DNA from: Deltaproteobacteria bacterium
GTDB taxonomy: Bacteria > Myxococcota > JACPTQ01
NCBI GenBank assembly: GCA_016192705.1
Contig: JACPTQ010000057.1
Coordinates: forward strand, 1 to 36,459
Length of the DNA stretch: 36,459 nucleotides
Reading direction: 5' to 3'
Position numbers and translations under genes: made by a program. Shown in pieces: positions 33,722-36,459 of the stretch. Every line of letters begins with the position of its first letter. Position 1 is the stretch's first letter. Under the pieces are notes generated by a model, which worked only from the letters and a program-made list of their open reading frames with translations, had not been told where the DNA came from and did not search any database.

Positions 33722-35329
33722 TCACCGCGTCGAATTGTAGACCTCAGCCTCGTCTGAGATGAGGAAGGCGCCCCCATCGACGGTCAGGCCGCCAATGAAA
33801 AGGATCGTCCCGTCGTGGAGCGTCGTCGCCGTGTGAGAAAACCGCGCCCGAACAAGGGCAGGCGGCGATTCGAGCGCACCAAAGAGCGCGTCCATCGAGG
33901 CGAGCGGCACAAGCGTCGTGTCCGAGACACCCCCCGCGACCAATAAGCCACCGTCCGGCAGGCGGGCCGCGGCGGTGAACGCACGGGGGGCCGAAAGTCC
34001 GGCGTCGACAACGCGCGGCGCGGCGCCCAACGCGTCTGCGAAATCGAATCGGAGCGCGATCGCAAGGGCGGTCGAAGCGAGCGAAGCGACGGAGCCACCC
34101 GCGATGTCAAAAACGCGAACCGATTGTGCGACGCTGGACGCGCCGTGAAGCAGCTCGGGAACCGACGCATCGAGCGGCGTGCCGCCATCGGGTGCCCCGT
34201 CGGCGCCGACGATCGTCCCTTCGATTTCCGGCGCATCGACCGATTCTGTCCCACCGATGGACGCAAGGAACTCACCTCCATCGGTCACCACGCGCACCGC
34301 CACAAACTCCGCTCTCGCGACGACCATCGATGACGCGAGCGACAGAGCGCCAGCCGGCGTAAAGAGGTACCGCGCGGCGCTCGCCGCCCCGAGCGCGTCT
34401 TGCCCGCCCGCAATCACTGCGCCCGCGCTGAGCGCCACCGCCACGGGCAAAACCGCCGATGGTTGCGATCCCAGCGACACATCGAGGGGTACGGCGCTCC
34501 ACCGATTCGCAACCGGGTCGTACACTTCAGCAAACGCTGTCCCCGTCGCGCCCCCCACGCCGCCATCCGCTCCAACAATCGCCTCACGAAGTGTCGGCGC
34601 CAAGGTCGTCAACCGCCCCGACGACGTTCCACCCGCGACCAGCACACGCCCGTCGGCGAGCCGTGTCGCGGCGTGCAGCGCGCGCTGCGCCGTCATCGAC
34701 GGAAGAACCGTAAACGTCCCGCGCGTTGGGTCGTACGCTTCGGCCCGCGCCGTCGCGACCAACAGTTGGCAATTCGCTCCGCAACTCCCAACAACCGACA
34801 GCGCGGAAAAGCCGCCGGCGATCAGCACACGTCCATCGTCGAGCGCCGTCGCCGTATGCGCGAAAGTCCCGCGGTTCATTCGCGCGCAGACGAGAGTCTC
34901 GGCGCCAACACGCGTCGCGTAAAGCGGCACGCGCACCAGTTCTCCAGCGCCAGTTGTGACACCACGCGCCTCCGCGCGCCAAACAATTTCCGGTGGCTCC
35001 TGCGCGCTCAGCCCTTCAAACCGAATCGTCCGGTCGCTTCCCGCTGGAAGATCAACGACGTCGATGCCGCCCGCCGTATCCAAAATCGATTTCGTCACAG
35101 TCACGAGCGCCGCTCCCGCGCCGTCGAAAACGGAGACCCGCACCGACGAAATCCCCGGCGGCAGCGCGCCCGTCGACGATCGCACGCACTCTTCACCCGC
35201 GTCGCTGACGGCCCGCTCGTCGAATGTCAGCCGCGCCGAGTCATCCCCCGCCACGCGGAGTCCACGACACGCGCCAAGCATACCGCTCACCACAGCCGCC
35301 GCCGCGCAGACGGCAACCGACGACCGCAT
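33722..35329 (-). CDS. Kelch/galactose-oxidase-type beta-propeller lipoprotein
   Basis: A protein of 535 aa on the minus strand. The ATG at 35329 gives a textbook lipoprotein signal (MRSSVAVCAAAAVV, lipobox LGAC). A longer in-frame start at 35425 would overlap the upstream gene and bury the signal, so it is rejected. Residues about 25-150 form a beta-rich N-terminal region; the rest has at least six kelch-like units, such as FAHTATALDDGRVLIAGG, RALHAATRLADGRVLVAGG and FSHTATTLHDGTILFIGG. The fold should be a beta-propeller used for ligand or protein binding; no catalytic residues were recognised. It starts 10 nt after the PEGA gene stop, so the two are probably co-transcribed. Its own ribosome-binding site is weak. 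Confidence 0.88.
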   Translation of the reverse strand: MRSSVAVCAAAAVVSGMLGACRGLRVAGDDSARLTFDERAVSDAGEECVRSSTGALPPGISSVRVSVFDGAGAALVTVTKSILDTAGGIDVVDLPAGSDRTIRFEGLSAQEPPEIVWRAEARGVTTGAGELVRVPLYATRVGAETLVCARMNRGTFAHTATALDDGRVLIAGGFSALSVVGSCGANCQLLVATARAEAYDPTRGTFTVLPSMTAQRALHAATRLADGRVLVAGGTSSGRLTTLAPTLREAIVGADGGVGGATGTAFAEVYDPVANRWSAVPLDVSLGSQPSAVLPVAVALSAGAVIAGGQDALGAASAARYLFTPAGALSLASSMVVARAEFVAVRVVTDGGEFLASIGGTESVDAPEIEGTIVGADGAPDGGTPLDASVPELLHGASSVAQSVRVFDIAGGSVASLASTALAIALRFDFADALGAAPRVVDAGLSAPRAFTAAARLPDGGLLVAGGVSDTTLVPLASMDALFGALESPPALVRARFSHTATTLHDGTILFIGGLTVDGGAFLISDEAEVYNSTR

Positions 35330-35339
35330 GGCGTCGCGC

Positions 35340-36459
35340 TCAAAACCGAATCGACACACCACTCGTCGTTGGCCCCTTCGTGCCCAAAAAGATCCCAACG
35401 GAACTCCCGGCAACAACCGCTGCACCCACGGCGGCCCACACCCACCACCGCTCGTACCATCGTCGCGCCACGACGAGATCCTTTTTCAGCGGGATGTTGG
35501 TGATGGAACTCACGTCGAGCGCGTCGCGATCAGACAATCGTTTCAAAACAAATCGGCGGTGCACGCGATCGTGTTCGCGCCAAAACAAAGCCGTCTCATC
35601 AGCCGGCGAAACCCCACTCATTCGTATACCGAAACCGGGCGCGTCGCTCCCCACAAGCCCACACACTGCGAATCCACCGCCACCATCCGCCTCGACAACA
35701 ATGAGCGACCGCCGTCCCCGCTTCTCGTTGAGCGAAACCGGAACGGCGTTTGTGCTTTCCTTTTCTTCTTTTCTTCCCCCGACACCCCCCCGGCACCACC
35801 CGGCCCACTCCGCCGCAAGCCGCGTCCGCGCGAGCGTCGCGCTCACCTCCGGCGGCACCGCGCCCGTAATTGGAATCAGCGCCGCTTCAAACCCAGGGCG
35901 CCGAAGCACGAGCGTGCGGTGCCCGGGCCGAACGCGCACCTTGAGCGGCGTCACTCCGACAACCGCCCCCGCAAGCTCAACCGTCGCGCCCTCGGGCTGC
36001 GACGTCACAAGCGTCACGACCGGCACGCGCCGCAGGAAACGCCCGCGCGCCTCGTCGAGGGCCCGCGCCATCGTCGGCGAAAAACGGGCCGCGTCGAACC
36101 GCACCGTCGGGTCAATCCCAAGAGCCGCCTCAAACCCAACCTCGGCACCCTTAAGGTTCCCAACCGCGACATGAAACGCCGCCGCCGTCAAATGAACCCG
36201 TGCAAGCTCAGCAACCGCACGCGTCGCCTCGGCCCGTGCCCCGAGCGCCCGCGTAAACGCCTCGCGCGCGCGTTCGAGCTCTGCAAAACCGGCTTTCGCG
36301 TCAAGCCGCCCATACGCCTCAATCGCCTCGTCCAGCGCACGCCGCCCAAGCGCCATCGCCCCGGTCCTTACACCCTCACCGTCCAGCTCCTTTTGAACGG
36401 TTCCCATCCGCACCGGCGCCCGAAAAATCGGCGATGCTGCTATAAAACTCTGAACGAAC
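35340..36459 (-). CDS. PEGA-domain protein with helical repeat and TM segment, 5' end outside the window
   Basis: A minus-strand gene. GTG 36413 and ATG 36407 are possible starts, but the frame stays open to the window edge and the extra residues (FIAASPIF before RMGTV) could be part of a signal peptide, so the gene is treated as 5'-partial. Relative to GTG 36413: a helical, TPR-like region with an ALGIDPTV segment occupies about 25-125; a PEGA domain lies at about 130-185 (QPEGATVELAG, GVTPLKVRVRPG, HRTLVLRRPGF); a variable Gly/Lys-rich region follows; and a TM is at about 320-343 with a short tail. PEGA domains are found in surface and envelope proteins. It ends 10 nt before the kelch lipoprotein start. 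Confidence 0.8.
   Translation of the reverse strand, partial: FVQSFIAASPIFRAPVRMGTVQKELDGEGVRTGAMALGRRALDEAIEAYGRLDAKAGFAELERAREAFTRALGARAEATRAVAELARVHLTAAAFHVAVGNLKGAEVGFEAALGIDPTVRFDAARFSPTMARALDEARGRFLRRVPVVTLVTSQPEGATVELAGAVVGVTPLKVRVRPGHRTLVLRRPGFEAALIPITGAVPPEVSATLARTRLAAEWAGWCRGGVGGRKEEKESTNAVPVSLNEKRGRRSLIVVEADGGGGFAVCGLVGSDAPGFGIRMSGVSPADETALFWREHDRVHRRFVLKRLSDRDALDVSSITNIPLKKDLVVARRWYERWWVWAAVGAAVVAGSSVGIFLGTKGPTTSGVSIRF

Overview
The window is about 36.5 kb of high-GC bacterial DNA, densely coding, with strong G/C preference at third codon positions and many long antisense shadow frames. The gene set is a MoxR/VWA operon, a fused Ser/Thr kinase-histidine kinase, and clusters of lipoproteins with FN3, kelch, PEGA and Cys-rich modules. 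This points to a large-genome Gram-negative of the Myxococcota/deltaproteobacterial type. The assignment is an inference from gene content only. No tRNA, rRNA, CRISPR array, transposase or integrase was seen.

Region 1 (252-18181, all +) is a tightly coupled operon. It encodes a charged three-TM coiled-coil protein, a MoxR AAA+ ATPase, a DUF58 protein, a BatA-like VWA membrane protein, a double-VWA/GATase-like membrane protein, and then one enormous exported repeat protein (TPR, PQQ-type beta-propeller, HEAT, TPR). Starts overlap stops (GTGA, ATGA, GTGA) or follow within about 10 nt, so the products are probably made together. By analogy with Bat and other MoxR-VWA systems, a cytoplasmic ATPase would act with membrane VWA proteins on periplasmic targets, with the TPR/propeller giant as a scaffold. 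The giant's reading frame (8666-18181, 3171 codons) is broken by a single in-frame TAG at 10760-10762, exactly at the aromatic position of a TPR motif.

Region 2 (18278-29878, all +) is signalling. It holds a small membrane protein, then a 1688-residue protein that joins a Ser/Thr kinase, a P-loop ATPase, helical repeats, GAF and a histidine kinase. Two tandem REC-GAF-GGDEF response regulators of identical length (461 aa) follow, both with intact GGDEF and I-site. Last is a STAND-type ATPase with a C-terminal winged helix. The simplest model is phosphotransfer from the hybrid kinase to the two diguanylate cyclases. The STAND gene carries a 23-codon patch that looks out of frame.

Region 3 (29900-36459) is a cell-surface island. 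Two small Cys-rich lipoproteins (-) are divergent from a seven-FN3 lipoprotein (+). A small putative haem-c lipoprotein (+) follows, convergent with a kelch-propeller lipoprotein and a PEGA protein (-) that runs off the window. Between the divergent lipoprotein genes lies a 141-bp element with 22-bp inverted ends that contain four copies of a 10-bp motif.
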